64,000 bases of DNA from Larix kaempferi (lineage: Eukaryota > Streptophyta > Pinopsida > Pinales > Pinaceae): positions 1,180,001-1,244,000 of the forward strand of contig BSBM01001067.1 in assembly GCA_027924585.1 (NCBI GenBank). The letters are read 5' to 3'. The notes below the pieces were generated by a model. It was not told the DNA's origin. It did not search any database and saw nothing but the letters and a program-made list of their open reading frames with translations. Position 1 is the first letter of the stretch. Every line of letters begins with the position of its first letter. Positions 13,433 to 24,132 of this stretch are shown one piece after another. The position numbers and the translations under genes were made by a program.

Positions 13433-15109
13433 ATGGATGGGATGGGGACAACTGGAGGTGAGTCCCCGAATCCCCTGGTTGCAGTTAGGGTTAACCCTAA
13501 TGTCGTGGTTGTCTTCATGTTGCCACATGCTCGCATTAATTCCTCTGGACATGGTAAGGTGACGCCTGCCGCCATGGGTGGTGACTCTACTGCAAAAACC
13601 TCACGGTCTCTCTTTACCCAGTCGACACTAGTTGCATATTTTAAACATGGCGGCCCCTCCAGGCATTGGGTGAGGACAAGGAGGGGTTTAAAGGCAGAGA
13701 GAGCCTTGAAGAATATGGTCCATTGCACCCTGGGAAGATATGTGATGATGGAGATGGTGCATAATCTGACCACGAGGGCGCTTGTTGGGAAATTGGAATA
13801 TCTTTGTTTGAGCCGTGTGGAGGTGGTGGACTGGATTACCAGGTCGTGGAAACCATTGATATATTACGTTCCTAGGGTCATTATGTTGGAGAATGGCTAG
13901 ATATACTTTCACTTTTTATCGTAGGAATCGCTGCAAACTATTCTGTCTAAGTTTTGGGTTTTAGGCACAGGTTCGCTGGTCCTCCTGCGATGGCATCTTG
14001 CCTTCGATCCGAGGAAGGAGAAACTCACTAAGCAAAATATGTGGGTTCTCTTTCTTGACTATCCCCTATTTTGCTATAGTTTCCAGGCCTTCATGGGTAT
14101 AGCCAACGCCATTGGACGCTTCATCCTCATTGAGGAGAGCACGCTTCTAGCTACCGAGCACATGTGACCTAGGGTTTTGATTGAAGTCGATGTAGTAGAA
14201 GGTTTTCCTGAGGAGGTTGAGGTTACTTGGGATCATGGTGTTTTTGTCCAGCAACTGGACTACGGGAGAATACCTTTTCGTTTTTTTAAGTGTCATCGCA
14301 CTGGACATCTACGCCATGATTGCAAAGGGACTAGTCTAAGTAGTGTTAGGGTTTTGGCAGACTCTCTGGATTTTGATGATCCTGCACATACCATCTCACT
14401 TCCAATTCCCTTTGACACTGTTTCTACACAGGAATGTCTGGTTAAGTTCAAGATCTTTCTTCCTTTACTCTTGAAACCTATTTCTTCCGAAGAGCTTAAG
14501 AATGCTTTGCTTGATGGGAAGGGTTTTGTGCCCTGTGGAGGTGGGACTCCTACATCTTTTGTCCCTAGAACTTTGTTCCCGCCTAGGAAGGAGGTTGATA
14601 GTGTCTCAGATGGGGTTATCAGGGGTTCCTAGGATGCCTCTTCGGGTGAGAGTTCTCGACGAGAGGGATTGGGTATCATTCTTTCTTCCTCACCTGTTAA
14701 GGATGCTAGTTGTTTAAACCCTATATCGGTTTCGGTTGCTCTGATAGAGCCACTTCTTGGCTCTTTAGGGGACTCCTCTCCTTCACACAAACTAGGGTTT
14801 CACTCTTTGGATACATTCAGTCAGAGTACTCCTAAACCGGATAAGGTCCCTATATCGATTTTTGGAGGCTCTGTATCTATGGTTGACCCAGGGCCATGGG
14901 TCACCTTTGGATTTATATGTTTTGCCAATGTTACTAATCGTAAAAAAACAAATCGGAGGAAGATAAAAGGGGCCTGTAGCTTTGGGGATGACCAGGGTAG
15001 GTGGATCAACCCTAAACTGACTAGCATTTATGACATTTCCTTGGCTTTGAATCCCTGTCAAACTACTGGGTCACTTAGAGCGAGTGAAGACCCCTCTACT
15101 GATCCTTAA
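13433..15109 (+). pseudogene. LINE ORF1 (nucleic-acid-binding protein), four premature stops
   Basis: A single frame of 558 codons runs from ATG 13,433 to TAA 15,107-15,109, interrupted only by TAG 13,898, TAG 13,922, TGA 14,165 and TAG 14,630. All are explainable as C-to-T changes on one or other strand. No frameshift is present. The N-terminal half carries the plant LINE ORF1 fold (LVGKLEYLCLSRVEVVDWI). A zinc knuckle follows near codon 285 (FFKCHRTGHLRHDC), where the first Cys of C-x2-C-x4-H-x4-C is Phe. ORF1 proteins coat LINE RNA. The stop codon overlaps the ORF2 start as TAATG. Confidence 0.88.
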
Positions 15110-18100
15110 TGATCATTACAATGTTCAACATCAGAGGGATAGGTAGCCATTCTAAAAAGGCTGCTCTCATAAGTTTATTGGACTCTCTCAAACCTATTGT
15201 CGTTCTACTACAGGAAACTATGCATTTAGGCTCGGAGGCATGTGATTTTTTCTTGGGTATTCGGCCGCATTGGAGATGTTGTGGACTCAACTCTGCTGGA
15301 ATGTCAGGGGGTCTTCTTGCTGCCTGGAATCCCTTGCTGGCTGATTCTATGGCTTTCAAATATTGTGCAGGTATTTGTTAGAAGATCGTTTCCAGGGGAT
15401 GGAACAAGATGTTTGCATTATGACTCTTTACGGTCCTTATCGTGAGCGTCAACTTTACTGGGATCAAGTTTTTGCTAACCCTGGCCTTAAGAAACAAAAT
15501 CTTATCAATGGGGGTGACCTGAATTTTACCTTGTCATCTGATGAAATTTGGGGCTCAGGTCGTTTGGAGGATCCACTAGCTTCATATTTCAAGTATCATT
15601 TCGATTCTTTGGGCTTAATTGATATCCAATTGTCCCATTTAGTGCCTACTTGGAACAATGGCAGGTTTGGCAGGAATGGTATTGCAAAGCGTCTGGATCA
15701 TTTTTTAGTTCATGAATCCTTGGTTGGTTTGGGAGGTCGTCTTAAAACGTGGAGTGATCCTACTGGTATTTCAGACCACAAAGCGGTATCTATGCAATTG
15801 AATTTCTAGGTAACTACGATGGTCTATCCATTCAAATTCAATAGTTCGTGGCTGGAAGAGGAAGCCTTTTGTGATTTGGTAAAAAACAAGTGGAGTTCTT
15901 TCACACAAAATGGTCAACATTCACATTTACTCAATTTGATACATAAGTTATCATCTATGCGAATGGAGGTGATTGACTAGGACCGTAAAATGAAAAATCC
16001 CGTGCTAAGGAATTGGGCTCTATTGAGGCTAAGATTAAAGAGATGGAGGAAGTTGTGGATGGGGATTATTTCTCTACTAGTCGGAAGAATGATTTGCTGG
16101 GGCTTTTCAAGAGGAAGGAGGTTTTACTCTGTTAAAATGAAAATACTTGGAGATTAAAGAGTCAGGCCCTGTGGATTGCTAAAGGGGATAGTAATACCCG
16201 ATTCTTCCAGAAATATGCCAATCATAGGAGAAATAGGAATACGATCTAGGAGATTAAAGGCGATGATGGCACGTTTAGATCGGACCATGATTCCATCCAG
16301 CTGGATCGGAGAAGCACTTCAGGGGTTCTTATCATCAGGATCAAGTCAATAATTTGGAAGCACAATTGAACATTGTTAAGTTATTTCCTAGATTTCTTAA
16401 TGAAGATTATGGCAGGAAGATTGGGGGAAAAATATTCCATTCCCAAGAGGCTCAATTCTACCTTTCTCGCCTTAATACCTAAAAAGGACCGATCGAAGGA
16501 TTTTAGCGACTATCGACCTATTTCTCTCTGCAATATTCTTTATAAGTTGATTTAAAAAATCTTAGCAAGGCACATCAAGCCATTTTTGGCACAACATATT
16601 TCTCTGGAATAGTTTGGTTTTCTTTTCAACAGGCAAATTCTTCATGTTGTGGGGGTTTCTCAAGAATGTCTGCATTCGGTCAAAGTTAAGGATATACAAC
16701 ATTTATTCTAAAATTAGACCTGATCAAGGCATATGATCGCTTGGATTGGAGATATTTATGGTTTATTCTCATACAGATTGGCATACCGTTGAATGTGGTG
16801 CAGTGGATTATGGCTTGTATATCATCTACCTCCTTTGCGGTTTTGATTAATGGTGCTCTTTCTAATGTATTTTCATGCAGCAGAGGAATCAGACAAGGGT
16901 GTCCGCTCTCTCCCTTGATTTTTATTCTGGCCATAGAAGGCCTTAGTAGGCTTATTCTCGAAGCAAAAATAGAGAGAAAAATCAGAGGTGTAAACATCAT
17001 TCGTGCTTTGGTTATCACGTATTTGTTGTTTGTGGATGATGTTATGATTTTCAGGGCTGCTTCTTTAAATGAACAGATGACTTATAAAAATATTTTCGAT
17101 GCTTTATGTTTAGCATCGGGCATGGATATCAGTGTAAGTCCTCCTTTCTATTTAATTGCATGGATGAAGGTGTTATTGAATCTATGAAGTCTTTATTGAA
17201 TCTATGAAGTCTCTCTTTCCTTACAATTTCAAACCCATCGAAACTGGTTTCAAGTACTTGGGATACTTCTTAAAATCCAACAGTTATAGGGTGGAGGAAT
17301 GGAGATGGTTAATCCATAAAATTGATCGAAGGATTAATACTTGGGCTCTTCGTTGGCTATACATTGGTGGTAGACTCATTTTGGTGCAATCGGTCATTCG
17401 AGGATTGAGGAAGGTGCCTTCCACTATCATTAATTGTATTCGCAACAAATTGTTTTAGTTCACATGGTTTGGCAAGCCACATTTGAGGAAATGGCACTTG
17501 TCTTCATGGCAGACCTTGTCATGGCCCAAAAATAAAGGAGGATGGGGAGTGGAGAATTTAGAGTCCTTTAACCTGGAGATGAGGACAAAAAGTATGTGGA
17601 GGGCTTTGGTAGATGGGGGGATTTGGAGCTGTGTCATATGGTCGAAATACTTGAAAACTTTCTCTCTGGTTCAATGGTTATGCAAGCCAAATTTAATTTT
17701 TTCTCAAGCCTCTGCGGTCTGGCGCAATCTCATTAGCACCTTTACATATATTGGTCTATGGCTTAAATGGAAGGTGGGAAGAGGCACAAAACTGTTCATT
17801 AGCATTGATCCCTTCATCGACAACGATGATGTTTACTTGCTCCCCTCTGGTTTGATTAAGGAACTTCATGACAGAAAGATGGTGGTTCTTGCTCAAGTTT
17901 TCCAGAAGAGTATTGTTTATTGTAAACCTTGCTAGTTTTCTGCCAGGGATCTTAATCTCCTTGCACATTGGGCTCCTGTGTGGGATAATTACATTAAATA
18001 GTTAACCTTCGGGGCATTCAATTAACCAATTCCAGTGATAGTCTTATTTGGGATGGTCCCGAATCTAATGGATTTTTTACAGTAGCTCAAGTTTATAAGA

Positions 18101-19077
18101 TGGTGCTATATGACCACCATTCTCCACCGAAGTCATTTTGGTGGCACTCTAAGTTGTGGAGCTGGAAAATCCCATTAAAGCTAAAATGCTTTCTGTGGTT
18201 ATGTTTACAGGACAAAATCCTCACTTGGGAAAATTTACAAAAAAGAGGGTTTCAAGGACCGAGTTTTTGTTCTCTTTGTAGGGATGACTGCGAAGACATT
18301 AACCATCTATTTGTTCACTGCAGTTTTGTTAAGGAAGTCTGGAAGGAATTGAAATGTTGGTTATCTGCTCTAGAAGATTGGAAAGGTGAATGCTTAAATG
18401 ATTGTTTTTTCAAGTGGACTCATTATTGTGGCACTTACAAGACTCTCCCTATGTTCACGATGGCTTGCATTTGGAGGGCACAGAATGAAGGTATTTTTGA
18501 AAATATAATCCCTTCGGTCTATGGCACATGCAAAAGGATCCTGGTTTTATTGAGTGGCTACCCAGATGTTGTAAGTTGTAAGAAGAGCAGGCCTGTCAAT
18601 TACCCTGCTATTGACAATGGATTCATATGTGGTTATTTTGATGGGGCTTCAAAACAAGGAATTTGCGGAGCAGGTTTGATCTTTTATCTTCGAAGGAATC
18701 ACATTATTCGTATTAAAATGGGTATTGGCAAAGGGGATTGCTTAAAAGTGGATCTCCTAGCGGTATGATGCTTGTTATGGTTTGCTTGCGTGAGGGGTTA
18801 CATTACTTTGTCCATCTTTGGAGATTCCCAGGTTGTTACTAATTGGTTCAATAGAAAATGCAATATCGACGTCATGTTGCTGGATCCTTGGCTTAAAGAG
18901 GTATAAAGGTTAAAGGACTCCTTCGCACAGATCTGTTGTAATAATATTTATTGGAAAGCAAACATGGAGGCTGATCGGTTATCAAAGGAAGTTGTTGGGC
19001 CTATGGATGGGTACCTTCATTATGCAGAATATTTGGAGAACATTATTGTGGATCAGGGAACAATGAGGGCCATATAA
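15109..19077 (+). pseudogene. LINE ORF2: endonuclease, reverse transcriptase, RNase H; disrupted
   Basis: The start ATG at 15,109 overlaps the ORF1 stop. The endonuclease shows FNIRGIG, LLQET, GGDLNFT and SDHKAV, with a 1-nt frameshift near 15,370. RT shows DYRPISLCNILYK near 16,510, LDLIKAYDR near 16,720 (two frames), RGIRQGCPLSPLIF near 16,890 and the catalytic FVDD at 17,032-17,043. The zinc-finger RVT region lies near 18,130-18,360 (FCSLCRDDCEDINHLF, then HC). RNase H follows from 18,610: YFDGASKQG, a Glu block read as VDLLAV (Glu to Asp), IFGDSQVV and MEADRLS. The frame ends at TAA 19,075-19,077. Several stops and shifts lie between 15,800 and 17,450. In plant L1s this enzyme nicks DNA and copies the RNA into the nick. 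Confidence 0.88.
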
Positions 19078-19363
19078 GGGATGTGGTCCATTGTTTTTTG
19101 TTACTCCTATGCGTTGTATTTTGCTACACTTGGTTTTTGTTGTGGTGGCATAAGCTTGTAGTATTTTGCGACATCAGAGATGACACTTTAGATGATTAGT
19201 TTTATTTTGGTTCAAATGTTATCATAGTCACCTATGGACTTATCCTGGGATGTATTAAGCTGAACTATGTTTGTTCTCGAACACAAGGATGTAACTTTGA
19301 TTTTGTTATTGAAAATAACAAGTTACGTTTTTTTTCCTCTGAAAAAAAAAGTTAGTTGTTTTT

Positions 19364-19759
19364 AATATATATATAAATAATTGGTTATTATTATTTATTT
19401 CTTAAAATAATTAACGATATAAAAAAAAATTGTATTTTAAAGTAATTTCATTATGATTTTAATTAAAGTTATCTTTATGTTTCTAATGGTTGGAGGTAGT
19501 TGTAATATTGAATATTGTATATTTAGTATTTCAAGAATGTTTATCATATTTTGAGATGATCTTGTTGAATTGTTAACCAATGTGAGTTTTATATGTATTT
19601 AACCATTTACAAATAAAAATATGACGCATAATATTATTTGACTTCTATATGTCCAACTCAACAATCATATCATTGAACCAATTTTCTTGAAATTCTATTG
19701 GTTTTTTAATTCCAACACATCAATGGATTTTTTTCTTATGGTGAACATTTTAGACCCAA
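19364..19759. other. AT-rich DNA between LINE and gypsy integrase
   Basis: This continues the AT-rich sequence seen before the SINE, with no gene. The right-hand part of the possible terminal inverted repeat is at about 19,726-19,741. Confidence 0.45.
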
Positions 19760-20480
19760 ATCTAATGCACTCTAATCTGAAGTGAAACTTTGTAGAAGAG
19801 GAGACATTAGTAGTTTCAGATGAAATAGCAAAGTGACTTCCATCTTGTAGACCAACTCAACAGGGCTCTTTTCTATAGCACTTTTCTTTGTTATTCTATC
19901 ATCCCATAATGCATACTTAATCCTAGTATCCCATGTTTTTTTACTATCACCAACTTTCTTCTTCATAATGGCAATTAAATTCTTGTTATTAGACTCAACG
20001 AGGCCATTTACTTGGGGATAATAGTTGGAAGAATGGGATAGTACAATGCCATATTTGAAATAGAAGGAGGAGAACTTTGTTGAACTAAAAACCATGGCAT
20101 TGTCAGTAATGATATTAGTTGGTAAACTGAATATTGTGATTATCCTATCTTCCAAGACTTCCATAACTATATTATCAGTGTTTTTCTTAGTATGTATAGC
20201 TTCAACACACTTTGTGAACTAATCAGTAGCTGTGAGGGTCCATGTATATCCGTTACTTGAGTTTTCTTGAAACTTCCCAGTAAAATCAAGGCCCTATTGT
20301 TGGAAGGGCACTTCAAATATTACTGGTTGTAAAGGTAGAGTTGCTAAATTTTGTTTACCTATGAACAACTGACATGGCTCACATGATCTGATAAATATGT
20401 GAAAATATAAAAATATTGACGACCAATTATACCCTACTCTGAGAATTTTGTGGGCTGTAGTTTTTGCAGCATAATGTCAC
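19760..20480 (-). pseudogene. Gypsy integrase, zinc-binding end and catalytic core
   Basis: Minus-strand reading shows CEPCQ of the HHCC zinc-binding region near 20,370. The first catalytic Asp is in GLDFTG (about 20,290), the second in NIITDNAMVF and the catalytic Glu in NGLVESNNKN (both within 19,772-20,164). The core ends at LLQSFTSD, after which similarity stops. In-frame stops near 20,296 and 20,220 disable it. The missing C-terminal domain lies at 11,818-12,145. Confidence 0.8.
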
Positions 20481-21299
20481 CCACTAAATCCTTCATGCAA
20501 CTCTAACATAAATATCTTGGATTCTTGCTCGTCAATGCACCTAAGTATTAATTGTTCGAGATTCCTCCACCCCGATCCATCCTAAACTAAGAAATATTTA
20601 TATGCCTTTAACCTGAATTCCCTCCTTTTATGTTTGACTTAGTGACTTGGGAAAGTAAGGTTTCCGAGAAAGTAAATTATATCTGCACACCACTCATGTT
20701 ATTATAACTTCTCAAGTGCTGTGGGGACTACTAAAGAATCAATCTAACAATTTAAACCATGTGCCATTTCATTTCCCTCGGTCATCATCTGAGCTAGACC
20801 CTGACCTTTGATCAACTTAGTGGCTTTTATCTCTAAGTCATATTCTTGAATTTTGGAAACTCACTTTCCTCTAACTCCCAAGAAACTTGTTGAGACAATA
20901 TATCTTTAACTATTGCATGAGGCACATATCCCTCTATCTTGAATAACCAACATAAGTCTGAAAATTATTTAAATATTTGACTACGACATATGCTTTCTTT
21001 TCCATAATTGTCGAATTATCCCTGATCTATGCCATGCCTTACTCTTGAAGGTTATAGGTTGTTCCTTTCCTTCATCATTCTTCTGAAGTAGAAATCCTAA
21101 AATAGTTTCTTCTGAGGCAAAGAAAAAAATTTGAAAATATACTCAATACTCATGACGAATCAATACTAGAGATATTTTGATAGAATCCTTAATCATCTTA
21201 AAACAATTTATTTCTTCCTCACACCACTTGAATTGAACATCTTTTTTTAGGATTTTTAAGATGGGTTTGGTTGTCTCGGTAAAGTTAGGGATAAATCTT

Positions 21300-22270
21300 C
21301 TAATGAAATTTATCTCGCAGAGAAAAAATAAATTTCTTGATAGCTTTGACTCTTTATGGATATATCTTTACCCCGTCCTTTGATATAATGTGCCCTAAAA
21401 TATTTCCCTCATCAACACCTAACACTGAATTAGCTGGGTTCAATGAAATATCATATTTGTAGCATTTATCAAAGACTTGCTTTAGATGACTTATGTGGCT
21501 TGATGTTTCTTTCAAGAAAATGGTTAAGTCATCCTAATATATCTCTATGATCTTTCCAATTAAACCTTTAAAGGAAAAGTCCATTGCCTTTTGAAAAGTT
21601 GCACCTTCTTCTAATAGGCCAAATGACATTCTCAAATACTCAAAAGTGCCGCAAGGCGTAGTGAAAGTTGTCTTGCTTTGATCATATTTGTTCACTAACA
21701 CTTAGTTGTAACCTGAAAAACCATTCAACATAGACATGATCCCTGAACCTATTGCTCTTTGAAGCAATTTATCCATGTCAGGGAGAGGGTAATTATCTTT
21801 GTCACAAGATATGTTTAGACTCTTGAAGTCTACACGAATCCCGATCTCATCGTTTCTCTTCCTAACCACTACTAAGTTGATATCCACGTCGAGTGTCTTG
21901 TCAGGGCGATGATACCCGCTACCAACATTTTTTGAAGTTCTTTATGAATCAACGGAGCCAACTTGGGATTAATTTGTCTTAATTTATGTTTGAAAGGTTT
22001 AGATCCTTTATTTAAAGGAATGGTGTGATGGATAGTATCTTCCGTATATGCCTTAAGCTCATCATAGGTAATGGAAAAAACATCTTTGTATTCCCTTACT
22101 AAATTTTGAGATGTACCTTTTCCTATCTTAATCATCCCGGGGTTTTGAACTGGTCCGATATTCACTTCGATGTACTCCCTAGGTTTGATTACTTCCTTTT
22201 TCTTCTTGTACATGTCATGTCTATCAAAAATATGCTCTAAAGGGATGGGTCCTTTGGGAAGAGATATCAT
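21300..22270 (-). pseudogene. Gypsy reverse transcriptase, decayed
   Basis: The segment 22,270-21,872 carries the linker and RT entry region (KPFKHKLRQINPKLAP, then KELQKMLVAGII). The segment 21,887-21,702 carries VDFKSLN and NYPLPDMDKLLQR, then MLNGFSGYN. The catalytic box near 21,533-21,547 should read Tyr-x-Asp-Asp but carries TAG at x. Further stops lie downstream toward 21,300. A frame change occurs near 21,880. The order and motifs are those of plant Ty3/gypsy RT; the protein cannot be made intact. Confidence 0.8.
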
Positions 22271-22499
22271 TTTAGGATCTGACCCTTTAGGATATTCATG
22301 CTCTTCTTCCTACAAATCAACCTCAAAGTCTGAAAATTCCTACAAGTTGTTCATAAATCTTAGAATGTACCTATCCTCATTGAAAACCTGCCAATGCTCA
22401 AAGTTGATTGGGATGGAAAGCTTGAATATTACTTCCATTTTTCCTTGGCCTTTAATTAATTCATCATGGGGTTGGAAGGTGGATGTTGACACTGCTAAA

Positions 22500-22880
22500 A
22501 AATCTACCTTATTGTTCTACTCTCTTGGGACTTCTTCTAAGGATAAAGCATCGAAATATTCCATTGTGTCCCAAACTACATTTTTGTATTTCTTTAGCCT
22601 ATCATTTTTACATGCAAATTTGTTTTTTACTTGAAGGATTTCTAAGTCAGAATCTCCCTTGATATTTAAAATTTTGATTCCCATGTCTTTAGAAATTTCT
22701 AACTCAAGAAGAATATCCTCATACTCTGCCAAGTTGTTTGTTGCTTCGAACCCTAACATGAACGTAAAGTTGAAATTCTAGTCTATTGGAGATGTTGACA
22801 CAATCCCTGCACCAATTCCTAATTTGGACTGGCCTCCATCAAAATTCATCTTCCAAATCTCACTAACTCTTTCTTTTGTG
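22500..22880 (-). pseudogene. Archaeal-type RNase H domain upstream of RT
   Basis: Reading the minus strand gives WKMNFDGG, IGAGIV, NNLAEYE, then NIKGDSDLEILQV, then KYKNVVWDTMEYFDAL. These match the catalytic Asp, Glu and Asp blocks of the archaeal-type RNase H carried by Tat-group gypsy elements. An in-frame TAG falls between the first two blocks near 22,782. It lies upstream of the RT, whereas the usual RNase H follows the RT. Confidence 0.75.
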
Positions 22881-23289
22881 GTATCCTATTTAATTGGTGC
22901 TATAGAGTTTGATAACATAGCATAAATTTTGAGATCTTCCTCTACATACAAAGGTTCATTCACCCCTGATTATAGATTCCCTTATTTTCAGGATTTTGCA
23001 ATCACTTTTGTTAGATAACTCTCTTCGAGTAAAAACTGCCTGCAGCTAGTATCGAGGGAGAAGTTGTTGGAGATCTACCTCACTGATCCTTGAGTCCCCA
23101 TGTAAGACTCATTCTTCTAAATGGCAGTTTTTGTGGTATACTGTGCTTCTAGTCCCATGTCTACAATGGTCTTGTAATAGCTACAAATATACATAGGTTC
23201 TTTAATTTCTCACTACTATATTTATATGCCTCATTTGATGGGTTTTTGCATTGGACAAGCATTGCTTCAGACGTCGGCTTAACATCCAT

Positions 23290-23400
23290 CCATTAACATC
23301 ACTTAAGCAATGGGTCATACATCTCTTAAGAGATGCTCCCTGACGCCACTTAAAACGTCGCTCAAGTGACTCTACCATACGTCTCTTAAGCGACGTACAA
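23290..23400. repeat. Cluster of palindromic CTTAAG motifs
   Basis: Near-identical self-complementary units centred on CTTAAG: CATCACTTAAGCAATG at 23,297-23,312, perfect palindrome CATCTCTTAAGAGATG at 23,320-23,335, a degenerate copy at 23,341-23,370, and ACGTCTCTTAAGCGACGT at 23,379-23,396. A further copy is at 426-441, more than 22 kb away. Because they are palindromic, both strands can read as SLKR-type peptides, which has no coding meaning. Confidence 0.7.
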
Positions 23401-23459
23401 TTGTGTTGAATTAACATGGGAAAATACTTACTTTTTCCATATTATACACCATCAAAAGT

Positions 23460-23884
23460 GTGGGCTAAACGTCGGTTATACGTTGGTTAAACCTTCAAAA
23501 TGTGAAATTGAAGTCAACTACAAGTCCGATAAGCCACTTCTAGAATTGCCTTAAACAAAAAAAATGTGGTTGTGCCATCGAGCAAACGTCGCGTTGACAT
23601 CGAGTTTTCTTTAAATAGTCGATGCTAGAATTATGATATTGACGTTAAGCCCACACTGTGTTTATGTCGAATGGACGTTGCTTGAACTTCTAATAAGCCA
23701 CGTTTATAAATGGTTTGAACAAAAAAATGTGGAATGGACGTCGAATGAACATCAATTAACCCATATATAGTCGACATTAGATTTATGCTACCTATGTTCA
23801 ACCCACGTCACACGAACGTCAAACGAACATCGGCAAATGTCTAATAAGCCATGTTTATAAATGTCTTGAAGAAAAAAATGTGGA
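23460..23884. repeat. Degenerate tandem repeat, about 150-165 bp period
   Basis: The block AATAAGCCACGTTTATAAAT, then TTGAA and AAAAAAATGTGG, recurs at about 23,530-23,570, 23,690-23,733 and 23,840-23,883. Intervening sequence also shares ACGTC- and ATCAAC-rich words. There are three copies and no coding potential. It lies just beyond the recognisable end of the Tat-like gypsy element and may belong to its untranslated region or LTR. Confidence 0.65.
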
Positions 23885-24132
23885 CACATAGGTCGCTTCA
23901 CTACCACTCAAATCCATAAGGTAAGGGTAATGGTGATGGAATATAGGAAGCTTAATGGAATACAAGAAGCATAGTAGTGTCATAATGCACCACACCAAGC
24001 CATGAAGGAAAGGGTCACATAACCAAGTTCAATCATCATAGTATGTTCCTAATGGGTGTGATTATCCAATGTATGCACAACATGATAGTTGTATCCTAGG
24101 CTAGGGAGGTATGACATGTCACGCGGCAAGGC

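Larger units (their letters stand above)
13051..19348 (+). mobile_element. Full-length L1-type LINE with target-site duplication
   Basis: Direct repeats AAGTTAGTTGTTTTT at 13,036-13,050 and 19,349-19,363 (the last partly merging with the A-tail) bracket a 6.3-kb element ending in nine A's. It contains a ~380-bp 5' UTR, ORF1 (13,433-15,109), ORF2 (15,109 to about 19,077) and a ~270-bp 3' UTR. ORF1 has four in-frame stops; ORF2 has several stops and frameshifts, so this copy is dead. Domain order is ORF1 with CCHC knuckle, then endonuclease, RT, zf-RVT-like region and RNase H, as in plant L1 elements. Confidence 0.93.
11818..23200 (-). mobile_element. Old Ty3/gypsy (Tat-like) retrotransposon, interrupted and decayed
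   Basis: Minus-strand pol remnants appear in order: archaeal-type RNase H (about 22,870-22,500), linker and RT (about 22,270-21,300), a poorly preserved stretch where RT-linked RNase H is expected, integrase zinc-binding and core region (about 20,480-19,760), then integrase C-terminal region (about 12,145-11,818). The integrase parts match adjacent pieces of one protein. They are separated by 12.15-19.75 kb, which holds AT-rich DNA, a SINE and a LINE. An RNase H ahead of RT is, to my knowledge, known from plant Tat-group elements. Many in-frame stops and shifts make it non-functional. No LTRs were found. The upstream end near 23,200 is set by loss of recognisable coding similarity. Confidence 0.75.
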
